Source: Sphaerosporella brunnea
Lineage: Eukaryota > Ascomycota > Pezizomycetes > Pezizales > Pyronemataceae
Length of the DNA: 64,000 nt
NCBI GenBank assembly: GCA_008704415.1
Contig: VXIS01000246.1
Location: 1-64,000 of the forward strand
Reading direction: 5' to 3'
The translations under genes and the position numbers were made by a program. Shown one piece after another: positions 1 to 11,600 of this stretch (within the stretch, counting starts at the first letter, position 1; every line of letters begins with the position of its first letter). The notes beneath the pieces are model-generated. The model did no database searches and was not told where the DNA came from. It saw nothing but the letters and a program-made list of their open reading frames with translations.

Positions 1-1073
1 GGGTTTGGGGGGGGAGAGAGAGCTGGCTACGTGGGGAGTTTGTGAACATCAAATCAATGCACAATGCACGTTGCAAAAAAAAAAGCACAGGCTGGAGATG
101 GGGGGTGGGGGGGGGGGGGGGTGGAGGGGGGTGAGTAAAGCTTCTGTGCCTGGTTGTCTGCGTGTTGCGTGCCTGACTTGATCATGATTCGTGCCTGCGT
201 GAGAAGGGGGGGGAGGGACGGACTGTGCCTGCGTGGGGGCGGGGCGGGGGGCACGTGGGGGAATGCGAAGTGCGGGGTTGCCTTGCAGGTTGTTACACCG
301 ATTACCTAGAGTAGAGTAGAGTAGCCAAGGGCAAGGGGGGAAGGGGGGGGATTATGTCATTTTCATTTTGTATGAAAAGAATGAATCGCTTCATTGGGTG
401 TCACTCGGCCGGGGGGGGGGGGGAGCGGTCGGGATAACTGGCCGAGTAAACAATCACGTACTGCTACTGCTACCCGCGCGCGCGCATTTCGATGGGCAGT
501 CGACTGTTTGGATGGCTGGAGGGGGGGGGGTGTCGAGACGAGGCGAGGCGGAGGGAGCGCCGGCTGGTACGCGGTGGATGGGCTGGAGTCTTTTTCCCCC
601 TCCCCCGCTGGTGTGCGGAGTTTGGGAGAAGGGGGGGGGGGGAAGTGTTGTCGATAGCCAGCCAGCCAGCCGGGCTGGCTTTCTCCGCGCTGGCTGGCCT
701 TCTGGGTTCTGGCTGGCTGGCTTTGGCGTTTTTGGGTCGAGAAGGCAGAGTGCTAGGTCGTTTTCCCGCTTTGTTCGGGTTTGCAACGGAAAAAAACGAA
801 ACCGGCGCGGAGGAAAGGGTAAGGGCTTTTGACTGGAACGGTGGGTTGGGATGGATGAAGGGAGATGTTGTGGGAGTGGGAGAGAGGTGGGGCGGATGGA
901 CGAGAGAAGGGGGGGACTCTCGGAAGCACCTGGTACATGCTGGGTGAAAGTTTTCTTGGGGGCCGCACAACAGCTTCTCACTGCAATGGCAGATGTAAAG
1001 CTTGAGATTGATATAAAAAAAAAAAAACACTACATAACGAATCGAACAAACACACCATCTAAGCAGCGCTACC
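1..1073. other. Gene-poor, poly-G-rich stretch
   Basis: I see no convincing gene. The stretch has several uninterrupted G tracts of ten or more (near 107-121, 412-423, 524-533 and 631-643). From about 652 to 735 there is a GGCTGGCT-rich segment resembling the ends of the inverted-repeat element at 57649-57912, so it may be a degraded copy. The open frames here are low-complexity proline/glycine frames on both strands and look spurious. Confidence 0.5.
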
Positions 1074-1298
1074 TCACCAAGCGGGATCAGGGTCTGGGAA
1101 ACGCATGCAAGCGCTGGTGACGTAGTCCACCTCGTGGCCGCATTGGGGATCGGGGCAGTAGCACTTCCCCGAGGGCTTGCGGCGGGCTGTGTACACAGCC
1201 CAGCAGGCGTCATGGACCCCACGATGGCCGCAGGGGCTGAAGGTCGGGCCTTGCGTTGCGAGGACGGGTTGGAAGCAGAAGAAGCATTTCGAAGACAT
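1074..1298 (-). CDS. Small RING-like zinc-binding protein (74 aa)
   Basis: An ATG-initiated single-exon frame. Cysteine/histidine pairs are spaced like a degenerate RING: CFFC at residues 5-8, CGHRGVHDAC in the middle, then CYCPDPQCGH. No signal peptide or membrane segment is visible. The middle and C-terminal motifs (CGH-x-x-H-x-x-C followed by C-x-CPDP) recur in the 96-residue protein at 42279-42569, so the two are probably paralogues. RING domains usually act in E3 ubiquitin ligases, but a lone short RING-like unit need not be a ligase. The function is unknown and an upstream exon cannot be excluded. Confidence 0.6.
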   Translation of the reverse strand: MSSKCFFCFQPVLATQGPTFSPCGHRGVHDACWAVYTARRKPSGKCYCPDPQCGHEVDYVTSACMRFPDPDPAW

Positions 1299-2213
1299 TT
1301 TCGGCTGGGGCGGGGGTTGTATGCTGGGATTGTGGGTTCACCGATGCACTGATATAGAGCCATCCCATGCATTGAAGGAGAGTCCGAGGTTTATTTCTGT
1401 GGATGGATCATATAGAAAAAATATCCTTCCGTTGATGAGTGCGCGGCGTTGCCTCTGAAAAGCGAAGGATCAGGTATGTCCACCGTTTCTCCCGTCCCAC
1501 GATGCGCCCAGTCTATCCTGCGCGTTTTTACACCAGGTGTCGTCGAAGAAACATGTGGTCCTACTCTGTAGAGCACCGTAGAATTCCAGATATAAGGCGG
1601 ATCGCGTCCAAATTGCCAAGGCGAAGGGTTGGGTTAGGGCTAGGTTTATCGCCTTTATATCCTCATCCAATGTCAGGATTTCTGCGGCAATCTCGTTCTT
1701 GAGCTTGGCAGTGAGCGTCGGAGAGGGCTGAAAACCCAGGCGTCAGGCCAACAACCGCGGACTTATCTAGTGAAGTGTGGCAGTGTCTCTCCCATGATGG
1801 AAACGGCTGGCTGATTCACCCGCCCTCATACCTAAGATGCATTGAATGTGTGAACCCTAACGACGCACCAACGTCAATAGCTCAACCACCCGTACCATCT
1901 ACTCTGCGTTCCGGATGATGCACGAACTATCACCTGGACCTTCAAAATCCTCGATGGCCGCTGCGGGGGAATCGCAGAATCCTCCATCGGCGTCTAACGC
2001 ACAACATTTGAACCCGCACCAGCGACAATGAGGTATTTAAGCAAGCCCTCCCCCTTCACCTGGCTCCAACCCTCTCTCTGTTCCCGCTCCTCTCCTCACC
2101 CACCCACACCACCGACGACAACGACGACGACAGCGCGACCACAAAGTGATCGCCACCCGACGACAGACGACCAGACGACAACCAAACCAGCGAACGACCA
2201 GAGAATAGCCGTC
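1299..2213. other. Intergenic, no gene seen
   Basis: No frame with coding character stands out. The segment would hold the promoter of the minus-strand RING-like gene and the 5' region of the plus-strand gene at 2214. A short TTAGGG-like run occurs near 1628-1646, too short to call telomeric. Confidence 0.4.
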
Positions 2214-2711
2214 ATGGCCCGCCGCGACTCCGTCTCCGCCGTCGCGCCTGGAAACAAGCCTGTCCCGGAGTCCCCCAGGAGAGGTATTGCCAACAAGGCC
2301 CTCAAGGCGTGGAACCACCACTGGCAAGTCGCGCTGCTCCCTCCCCCCCCCCCCCCCACTTCTCGGTGTGCTCCGCTGATGCGTCGTAGCCCTATGTGCA
2401 ATGGTAACAAGCGCTCTTGCTTCAGTCGTGGCCACTTCACCTTCTGCGAGAAGCATCCCAACCACATCCAGGCCGTGCGCGGCTACAACCGCCCCTGCCC
2501 TGCTTGCATCGCCGAGGAGCGCGCCGAACAGAAGCGCCTCGCTGAGGAGGAACGTGAGCGTCAGCAGCGTGAGAATCCTCGGCCGTTGAAAGAACGGGAG
2601 CCCAATAACAGTGGCGGTGGTTCTGCCAAGAAGCAGCATCAGCAGCATCAGCATCAGCAGCAGCAGAAGGGCGGCCATGGCAGCGTCAAGAAAAAGTCGC
2701 CCAAATGGTAG
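2214..2711 (+). CDS. Small CPxC/CHC zinc-binding protein with a GC-AG intron (143 aa)
   Basis: Exons are 2214-2323 and 2390-2711, with a 66-nt intron that begins GCAAGT and ends GTAG. Splicing there joins TG to C and creates a CPMC motif. The frame then carries CF, HFTFCEKH and RPCPAC, which together look like a compact zinc-binding module (about residues 38-75). A charged alpha-helical stretch rich in E, R and Q follows, then a Gly/Ser/Gln/His-rich tail ending in basic residues. Without splicing the frame stays open but loses the first cysteine pair and is interrupted by a proline run, which argues for the intron. The family is not recognised; nucleic-acid or protein binding is only a guess. 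Confidence 0.6.
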   Translation: MARRDSVSAVAPGNKPVPESPRRGIANKALKAWNHHWQVALLPPPPPPTSRCAPLMRRSPMCNGNKRSCFSRGHFTFCEKHPNHIQAVRGYNRPCPACIAEERAEQKRLAEEERERQQRENPRPLKEREPNNSGGGSAKKQHQQHQHQQQQKGGHGSVKKKSPKW

Positions 2712-5478
2712 GTCAACAGACGCTGGGTGCAAGTCGTGATGGGGAAGATGGGGATCTTGCCGGAAACAAAAAAAAAACAAAACTTCTGCCGCTGCGACGA
2801 ATGTCTTATCTTCAAGCCCCAAGCTGCTGTTGGGAAGGGGCCTGTTAAGTTGTTTGATTCACTGTCTCCCTGCTAAAATCGAAAGCTTGTTTCTCGTCGC
2901 ATGCTGACCGTTCTGCTAAGTTGTGTGATAACCCGTAGTCCTGTTAAACAATATCACACTCTCTGTCGGCATCCGATCCTCAGGTGACCCCTGTGGCGAC
3001 GACGTAGCATATTGCAATCGAGCATCCGCTGTATCCTTTCGGATTGCGAACCCAGAGTCTGCGTAGTGCTCATAAACATACCCGGATGGCGACCGTAAGT
3101 CCTATTGAAATCATACTTCCTTATAGAGCTTGGGAACTCATGTTCAGCTCTTGCCTTGGTCCTGTTTTCTTTACAGCTCTCCCAGTACCCTTACCCTCGT
3201 AGCTGCTTCATGCGTTTGCCGCAACTGACATATTCAAGTAACGCCAGCGACCACGCACGACGCAGGAGATTGACCAACGTAGCATGGGTATTTCGGATAG
3301 CATGTCCTCGCACAAAACAACTCCGAAAATCTGACGAATGTGGACGGCCAGTGCTTCCACAGAGATTGACACGAGATCCCCCAAAAGGAGTGTAACTTCA
3401 CGACTCCTTGCATGCATATCCACTGGAAGTTTCCAACATGTTCGATAACCAAGGCTCGCGATCAGAGCTGGATCTTGAGCGGCGGCTGGAGTGTCGACAA
3501 TAAGCAACCGAAGTCGTGGGAGCTGCGCCGCGAATGTGCGCTGACCTCGACACAGAGAGGCAATACGGCCCAGCAAAGGCGGCAATTGTAGAGTTCAAAG
3601 CGCAGCGAGAGAGTAGGGGCACAGATCACGCGCGGCAAAACAGCCAATGTTTCTGTCGGAAGGAGAGTCAGTACAGGAACCCCCCCCCCCCTCCTCGCAC
3701 AGTGCGATCGGCCAAACGCATTCGCGTTCGACGACGCCTCCTTGATGAGCTTTACGACATCGAGACTCGCGATGCAGCCACGCCAACGGCGCATCAACGG
3801 ACTCCTGTTGTCCTCCAGGAATTGCCAGCGCCGCGCCGAGCGGCCTGGACTACCAGCTTAGTCGTTTTGTGCACAGGGGAACGACCGCCCAATCGCACCT
3901 CTCTGTCGCGCAAGCACAGAGCGGCCCTTCTGGAACCACTGTTGCGTGTGGTGTGTAAAGTCTAGGGAATGTCCAGAACAGTCCAGGACTGTAACGTCGG
4001 CAGACTTGTCGCGCACGGTGTCGGGATACCAGCCATGCACAACTGCAGCTGCGCCCATTGTTATGCCGTCGAGTGGCATCGTAAGATGATGCCGTGTGCA
4101 GATGTCATTCAGGCTCGCCATCTATGCAGATCTGTTAGCAGGAGGCTGCGATTCTCGGCGTGGACGGTACCTTGGGTTAAATACAACCAATAACGACCGC
4201 GCAGACGCAGAGGCGATTCAGCTCTGGTCAGGCAATGGTCAAGAGCTAGAACACAAGCGTTGAGATGTGATATGTTGAAACGATTGATATGTGATGTGTC
4301 AAGGGGGCCGGGGGGGGGAGGCCCGCAAATGGCTGGCGGCACCACAGCGGTATACCGGGTGACACACCATGACCGAAACCCCGAAAATCCCGGAGAACAG
4401 CTAGTCAGCGCATTTTTTGTGCCTGCCTGACGCCTTGAAAGAGGCGCTCAGAGGATGGATAGAAGCGTCATGTCCGAGTCTGGTCCAGAAGAGAAGGAGT
4501 GAGTGGATGCCGATGTGAGGGTAGGTGGGGCGCGAAGAACTCGGATTATATGTCAGAAAGACCTTTGTACATGCTCTAGTGCGTACTATCCAGCAAAATA
4601 TTTGGTGGACAGGCCGGCGCCAGATTTTTTTTCAACATCCGGGCGTCTCATCATGATGCTCATGCCATCCATCGCACCTACCTTCCATCTCACCCACCAT
4701 CCAAACACCCGCGTTCAGGATCACCGGCACCACCCATCGCCATTCACCAACCTACTGCGGAGTTGTGGCCATGCACCATGTCTCACTCCGACGACTCCAG
4801 ACGTTAGCGACGGGGCGGAGAGTGCGGTCAGCAACGGACTCCCATTCTGTTCGATTGCAAGTCAGTGAAATTGTCCCAGATGGAGCCGATGAAGGCCGTT
4901 TCTGGGCGTGAAGTTGATTCCGGTCGCGATATAGCACAATGCGAACTCGGGGGCAGAAAGAGAGGAAAAGGGTAGCTTTAGAGGATTTCAAGTTGTAGAT
5001 AGTATCCGTTTTTTTTTTTTGTTTTCTTTCTTTGCCTGGTCGTCGAACCTGGCGAGCAAATGTGCTCTTTGCTCGGTGGTATGGACTAGATTTTTGTGGC
5101 TGGCCAGCCGAGGAAACTGGTCAGTTGGTCGCCAGTACAATTTGCTCGGCAGGATAGAATATATATAGACAATAAACTTGATTACAAACAAAAAAACAAA
5201 GCAGGCTAGGCGATTGCGTGGACTAGTTGCAAGAAGAACGGTGTTATTAACTGAGAAAGAACGAAATCAATAACCCGATATCGTTCCGATCTCTCTGAAT
5301 ACTAGGAGGGCGCTTAACAGAATCCGGAGTTTGCAAAGTTTACCGCATGATCCTCCTCCTCCGGATTACCAAGAGAGCGCGAAAGCCGACAGGTGTAGCA
5401 AAGCACAACATACGGCCAATACAAATCGACAAAGTCCTTTGAGTCCCCTCGTCGTCGGCCAATGCCCTATGAAGAAAC
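2712..5478. other. Intergenic with coding-like fragments but no supported gene
   Basis: Between about 3200 and 4120 several short frames on both strands have protein-like composition, but none joins into a convincing gene and none is recognisable. They may be remnants. A 25-bp sequence at 4359-4383 containing ATGACCGAAACCCCG recurs with two mismatches at 27827-27851. The rest shows no structure that I can support. Confidence 0.4.
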
Positions 5479-6311
5479 CTAAAGAACAGTAACCACGACC
5501 AAGATCGAGACTACAAAACTGGCCAAAACGGCACCCCACCTAGAAATCCTTGTCTCCGACCCAAAAACACCGGAGGTAACCTGAGCGGGTGCCGGCTTCG
5601 CGGTCTCAGTATGAAATGCCGTATATATAGTGCCCTTCCTCGTTCCGGTGGTAGTTGTCATCGTAGTCGAAGCCGCTGCACTACTAGTAAGCTCGGCGAG
5701 CCTTGAGTAAATGTAACTCGCGACTTCCTTCTCGTCGCTGATGGAGGCAATGATACTCTGGGCAACGAAAGTCTGAGTAGCGGAGTACTTTTTGAGCTGC
5801 TCCTCGTAATAACTCTCATAATACTCCTCAAAATTGGTAACAGTGCCTGGCGGGGACGGGCCATCACTGCGCGTGCGCAGACTCGAGATCAAAGACGCCC
5901 CAGTGTCCATCATGGAGCGATACCCAGTGATCGTGGTGTACGCAGAGGTGCGCGAGACCACCTCCGACAGTAGCTGCACAAGAGAGGTGTACTCGGAGTA
6001 ACGAGGGTCAGATTTGTCGGGGATACTAGGATCCATTTTTATGAGACGAGGTGCGAGAGTAATCGATTGGTCTTTCGAAGAGACGGTGCTGGAAGGCGGT
6101 GCGCGCATAGAGGATATTGAGTGGCCGCCGTCCATACAGAAACTGGTTTGTCCAGTGACGCTCTGATCTTTATACTCGGCGTCGAGCTGAAACGCAGAGA
6201 TGTCGGTTCTGGAGAAGGTCAGTGGATCCAGAAACACGGGGGATAGATACTGGCAACCTACATAGCCGCAAACATGCAGAATAGAAACGCTAAAAAGCCG
6301 GAGATCTTCAT
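5479..6311 (-). CDS. Secreted, probably GPI-anchored Ser/Thr-rich protein (259 aa)
   Basis: Exon 1 (6262-6311) encodes a clear signal peptide, MKISGFLAFLFCMFAA. A 53-nt GT-AG intron (6209-6261) follows, then exon 2 (5479-6208). The mature region is rich in Ser and Thr, with a YYESYYEEQLKKY helix-like patch near the middle and a threonine cluster (TTMTTTTGT) near the C-terminus. The last 20 residues are a hydrophobic segment ending at the stop, typical of a GPI-anchor attachment signal. No catalytic domain is seen. A cell-wall or plasma-membrane surface protein is the likely role. Confidence 0.7.
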
Positions 6312-7282
6312 TGCTCCGTCGATGAGAGAGGAGTCGATGCGGATCTGAGGGAAAAGAAGGCTGGTATTGATGTTATTGGAAGGAAATGGTATGTTAACTG
6401 AAATCCAAAGTCAGTAGGGCTCAGACGTAAAAGGGTTCAGACATAAAAGCTTTCGAGTTGCCTGCTCTCTCACCAAGGAAGGAACTCAAGATACATGGCA
6501 ATACTATGCCATAGCAACAGATTGTATTCAAGAGCTACCTCGAGGACACTATCATGTTAAACACACCATCCTTTAAGACAAAGCTCGGGTGGTGTATAAA
6601 CATTCTGTGCAGCGGTGTACCCACTCTGCAAATGAGGTTGAGTTCTAACAAACCCTATGCCTAGCGGAAGCGAGCTCAGCTATTTCACTCCTTCCCCGGC
6701 GTGGGCCATGTTCTTGAGCCAAAACACTGTGGTGCACTTCCTTTCGTCCAGGGCGCGGCAAGGGTCTATCTTGGAACCAGGATCTGATCGCCTGTGCCTT
6801 GCTGTCCTCCACCTTCAAACCATTGTTCGCTCTTTCTCTTCCCTCCAGCCCTCATCAATTAGACTCCTGCTCGCCCGATAGCGGCCCGCCTTCTGGGCGA
6901 ACTCAGTATCTTTCTTCTAGTTGACATGTTCGAAGGCTCTCTAGTCAACAATGACCTCGCCACGTCACAAAGGTCCAACCTGAGGACTTCACTGGATGCA
7001 GCTGGTACATCTTCGATTTCACCTCATCCTGGCTGTCAAGGTAAGTAGCTGCAATTGTGAAAACAAACTACAAAGAAAGGATAGGCGATTCAGTAGCTCT
7101 AGAGAGGTCTGTGTGTGGGCTCTCGGTGGTAACAAAAGCACCACAGGGTACAGGAAGGAAACACGATATCCAACAAGATTGTCATTCCTATCGAATGGCT
7201 CCCGCGGCTGGAGCGATTAAATTCCGCAGCCACGAATAGGCCATCCCGAGAGCAAGCTGGAAAGTGCCTCCTCAAATGTCGC
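6312..7282. other. Intergenic, no gene seen
   Basis: Promoter side of the secreted protein gene and 3' flank of the gene ending at 7283. Short frames only. Confidence 0.4.
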
Positions 7283-7993
7283 CTAATGGCCACCATCGCT
7301 GTTAACGGAGAAGCCATCGTTCCCCCAGCCCCATGTGCCATTTCCACCACCCTTCATGGCGTTGAGTTCCTTACTTCCTCCGTCGGCGGTCGTCATCCTG
7401 TTCTGCTTCTGCTTGCGCTCAAACTCGAGCTTCTTCTGTTTCAACCGCCTCTTGTCAACTCCAACAGTAACCCTTCTCGATCCTTTATCCAAGTTCGACG
7501 TGGTGAGCATCCACCTCCACTGTTGAGCCGGCTCATAGAGGTAGTCAGCCGTGTCGTCGGTACCCTCGACCCAGGCAACACCGGGCAACAATCTTCCAGT
7601 TCCCTCCAACACCGTCGTTTCCGGAGTACCCGGCAGCTTGTCGGAAACAACGACGTAGATGCCACCATCCTCGTCGTCGCGCGGAAGGAACCGAAGCTGG
7701 ATGGTGGGGGAAACGAGCTCGTCCTTGACCGTGAAGTATAGCGTTTGGAGAGGGTCGGGAAGGTAGAGCACTTTGCGGATGTAGTCCATCAGTTCGGTGA
7801 AGGTGCCGGTGGGCTTGGCCCAGTAGCAGCTCTTGCCGAGGAAGAGACCGCTATTGCGTGCGGTCTCAATGATGATGACGAGGATATCGTCGTCGCCAAG
7901 GGGCTGTTGCTGGACAATACCCATGGGTGCGGTGTAGTGCTTGATACGCGCCGCGAGGGTGCGCTGGCGCTTTTCGAAGCCTTCGACTACCAT
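7283..7993 (-). CDS. Hypothetical protein with basic C-terminal region (236 aa)
   Basis: Start taken at the first true ATG (7993), because the longer frame has only TTG upstream. The N-terminal two thirds look globular, with alternating hydrophobic strands (ILVIIIETA, TLYFTVKDE, GGIYVVVSD). Near residues 185-205 a run of Arg/Lys/Gln (RRLKQKKLEFERKQKQ) could be a short helix or nuclear signal. The tail is rich in Gly, Asn and Trp. I do not recognise the family. The codon pattern is coding-like over the full length and there is no in-frame stop. Confidence 0.6.
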   Translation of the reverse strand: MVVEGFEKRQRTLAARIKHYTAPMGIVQQQPLGDDDILVIIIETARNSGLFLGKSCYWAKPTGTFTELMDYIRKVLYLPDPLQTLYFTVKDELVSPTIQLRFLPRDDEDGGIYVVVSDKLPGTPETTVLEGTGRLLPGVAWVEGTDDTADYLYEPAQQWRWMLTTSNLDKGSRRVTVGVDKRRLKQKKLEFERKQKQNRMTTADGGSKELNAMKGGGNGTWGWGNDGFSVNSDGGH

Positions 7994-8627
7994 GGCTTGA
8001 TGGGAGTTTTTGCTTTTTCTAAGGGAGTTGTGGGAGTTGTGGGAGTTGTATCTGTAGGAGTGGCAGGGTTCGAAAGGTTGGGATGTGGTCGACAGATCAA
8101 GCGAGGCAATTGGTAGTGAGGGCAAATTTGGGTTCAATCCTGGTGGCTTTGGCAGATGGGTTTTAGGACTCAGCTGCGGCTAGACTAGGTAGGTACCTAC
8201 CTACTTGGAAGAGGAAAAACTATTGAATCTTGTTCCAGAAGCGTCCAAAGGGTTAGGTGATGAGCATCGGTCAATAAACCCCCCAAAGCTACGAAATGGC
8301 AAGCGGAAATGATGGCGAAACTTGTACACATGTGAAAGATGCCATCTTGGCTTAAGTAGGAATTGAGCGGCGACTATGCGCAAAATAATGGAAACAAAAT
8401 ATCATTTTCTCTTCCAACTCACCAGTCTGACAACTCTTCGTTGCTGCAACGCCCTTGGACCCAGTTCGTGCCGCATCTTCTGACGAAGTGACAACACAGT
8501 AAGTCTCCTTGCGTGCACTAAATAAGTATTTCCCGCCGGACAAAAATCAGCAATCCAAACTTCAAACTTTGGCAGGAAAAAAAGCCTAATTGTGACAATC
8601 CTCGGAGCCTGCTTATTAAGTTTCATC
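7994..8627. other. Intergenic before the hairpin array
   Basis: Holds the promoter of the minus-strand gene starting at 7993. No gene seen. A GTAAGT splice-donor-like site near 8501 precedes the first hairpin copy of the array. Confidence 0.35.
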
Positions 8628-11600
8628 GCCGGCTCCGCCAGCCTCCACCATTTGTTTGTCGTCATAGGATTTCAACATAGGCGACCTTGCAATACTGGGT
8701 ATGGGAGCTCGCTGTAACCGAGCCAGTTTTCCTATTAGCAATCAAAAGTCCAAAAGTGGCGGTGTAAATATCCGTGAGTAATGATCCATCAGAGAGACTT
8801 CGAAAAGCTTCATGGCCGGCTCCGCCAGGCTTCAAATTATTGCAATTCTCTTTCGTCATTTGGACTCATCCACTAGATTGCAGCGTTTTTCTTTTCAAAA
8901 ATGAAGAGTAGGAGCTCACCCGAATACTGCGTGCTGATGCTCAAGAAAGTACCTGCCTCTTTCACAATAAAGGTAAGGTCAGCCATCCGAATCATTAAAC
9001 TCCACGCCGAAAACACTCGCGGTAAACGTTTAACGATCCTCAGAAAAAAATCCCAAACAGACATGGCCGGCTCTGCCAGGCTCCTACTGTGTTGATAATC
9101 ATTGGATCCGAAAGACTGGTTCGTAGGGCTGTCCGTACGTACGGAATAGGTGAGCTCACCAAAAGTTGACGTTGTAAATATCGGTGAGTAATGGTCCACC
9201 AGAACCACTTGGTAAAGCTTCATCCTTTGAAAGCACCTGCCTCTGTCACAGTAAAGGTAAGGTCAGCCATCGGAATCATTAAACTCCACACCGAAAACAC
9301 TCGCGGTAAACGCTAAATGATCCTCAGAAAAATAACCAAACAGACATGGCCGGCTCTGCCAGGCTCTTGTTGTGTTGATAATCATTGGATCCGAAAGACT
9401 GGTTTGTAGGGTCTGGCCGTACGTACGGAATAGGGGAGCTCACCAAAATTCGACGGAGTTTTCTATCTGCCTGCCTGTATCGAACTCAGCCCTCCGAACC
9501 ATTGAACTCCAACACCGAAAACACTCGCTGTAAGCGTTAAAGGACCCTCAGAAAAAAATCCCAAACAGGCATGGCCGGCTCTGCCAGGCTCTTGTTGTGT
9601 TGATGATCATTGGATCCGAAAGACTGGTCCGGAAGAGGGAAGCTCACCAAAATTTGACGGAGTTTTCTATCTTCCTGCCTGTATCAAACTCAGCCATCCG
9701 AACCATTAAACTCCACACCAAAAACACTCGCTGTAAACGGTAAACGATCCTCAGAAAAAAATCCCAAACAGACATGGCCGGCTCTGCCAGGCTCCTATTG
9801 TGTTGATAATCATTGGATCCGAAAGACTGGTTCGTATGGCTGTCCGTACCTACGGAATAGGGGAGCTCACCGAAAGTTGAAGTTGTAAATATCGGTGATT
9901 AATGGTCAACCAGAACCACTCGGTAAAGCTTCATCATTTGGTTTCATCCACTGGATTGCGGCGTTTTTCTTTTCAAAAATAAGAGGAGCAGGGGCTCGCC
10001 CGAATACCGCGTACTAATGCTCAAGAAAGTACCTGCCTCTGTCACAGTAAAGGTAAGGTCAGCCATCGGAATCATTAAACTCCACACCGAAAACACTCGC
10101 GGTAAACGTTAAACGATCCTCAGAAAAAAATCCCAAACAGACATGGCCGGCTCTGCCAGGCTCCTAATTGTTTTGATAATCATTGGATCCGAAAGACTGG
10201 TTCGTAGGGCCTGTCCCTACGTACGGAATAGGGGAGCTCACCAAAATTTGGCGTTGTAGATATCGGTGAGTAATGACCAGAACTACTTGGTAAAGCTTCA
10301 TCATTTGAAAGCACCTGCCTCACAGTATAAAGGTAAGGTCAGCCATCCGAATCATTAAACTCCACACCGAAAACACTCGCGATAAACGGTAAACGATCCT
10401 CAGAAAAAAATCCCAAACAGACATGGCCGGCTCTGCCAGGCTCTTGTTGTGTTGATAATCATTGGATCCGAAAGACTGGTCCGGAAGAGGGAAGCTCACC
10501 AAAATTTGATGGAGTTTTCTATCTTCCTGCCTGTATCAAACTCAGCCATCCGAACCATTGAACTCCAACACCGAAAACACTCGCGATAAACGTTAAACGA
10601 TCCTCAGAAAAAAATCCCAAACAGACATGGCCGGCTCTGCCAGGCTCTTGTTGTGTTGATAATCATTGGATCCGAAAGACTGGTTTGTAGGGTCTGGCCG
10701 TACGTACGGAATAGGGGAGCTCACCAACATTTGACGGAGTTTCCTATCTGCCTGCCTGTATCAAACGCAGCCATCAGCGCTTGAAACTCGTCGCTGACAA
10801 CATCCAATGTGCCGCGCCTAGTACTGGCGACACCAAGCGAATTGTATAACTAGCTAGATGGTCTCACCAATCAGCTTTTGCAAATACAGTAAGTGTTAGG
10901 CAAACGGGGAAAAAAGAAATCCTCAGAACAAGAGATAGAACATCAGGGCCGGCTCTGCCTGGCCAAGTCAAGTCCAAGATGTCGCATCTTCGGAAATATA
11001 TAGAAAGCGAGTCGATGGTGGACGACGAACCTTTTTGTTTTCAGTCCTCCCATCCTTTTCGTCTGAAACTGCAACTCGTGGGACGAACATTCCAGCTTGG
11101 AAAGCGTCTCACAGCGAAATCGACGCTTGGAGACTTACCGCATCGAGTCTAGTAGACGGTCTTTGTGCGTAACGTCGTTGCATCCAACAGGTTAGCGTAA
11201 GGGTTTCAAGAACAAAACAACCAGACTGCTCGAAGTGCCCACGATGCAGGTCTTGTAGAATCAGAGACTGGAAACTTTCCGCATGGCCGGCTCCGCCAGG
11301 CCTCTGAAGACAAACCAATCTTTCATCATCCAAGATCAAAACGAACCCACAAATGAAGAAAATGGGGTAGATGTACATGTTCGACCGGGGTTGAAAAATC
11401 GAAAGTTTTGGTTACTGCATCTGATTGGATGGTTAGCTATACATGCTCGGCGACGTAAAGCAAGAGATTCCGATACCACGCTTAGACTAAGAATTCTATT
11501 CAATGCATCAGAAATGATGATGCGATTATGCGCAGGGATTGTGTCGTTAACGCCATTTCTTTATCGAAGAGGATGATTCGAAAGAAGAGGGATCTGAAGA

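Noticed and set aside
470..1372. 300-codon minus-strand frame
   Set aside because: It consists largely of complementary strand of G-rich low-complexity DNA and overlaps the better-supported RING-like gene.
1624..1646. Interstitial telomere repeat
   Set aside because: Only one TTAGGG with two degenerate neighbours, within chance expectation.
8873..10502. Minus-strand protein repeats containing SLAEPAMSVWDFFLRIV
   Set aside because: The frame is open in several core units, but it is lost in the diverged copies where the hairpin is kept, and no start or splice structure joins the units.
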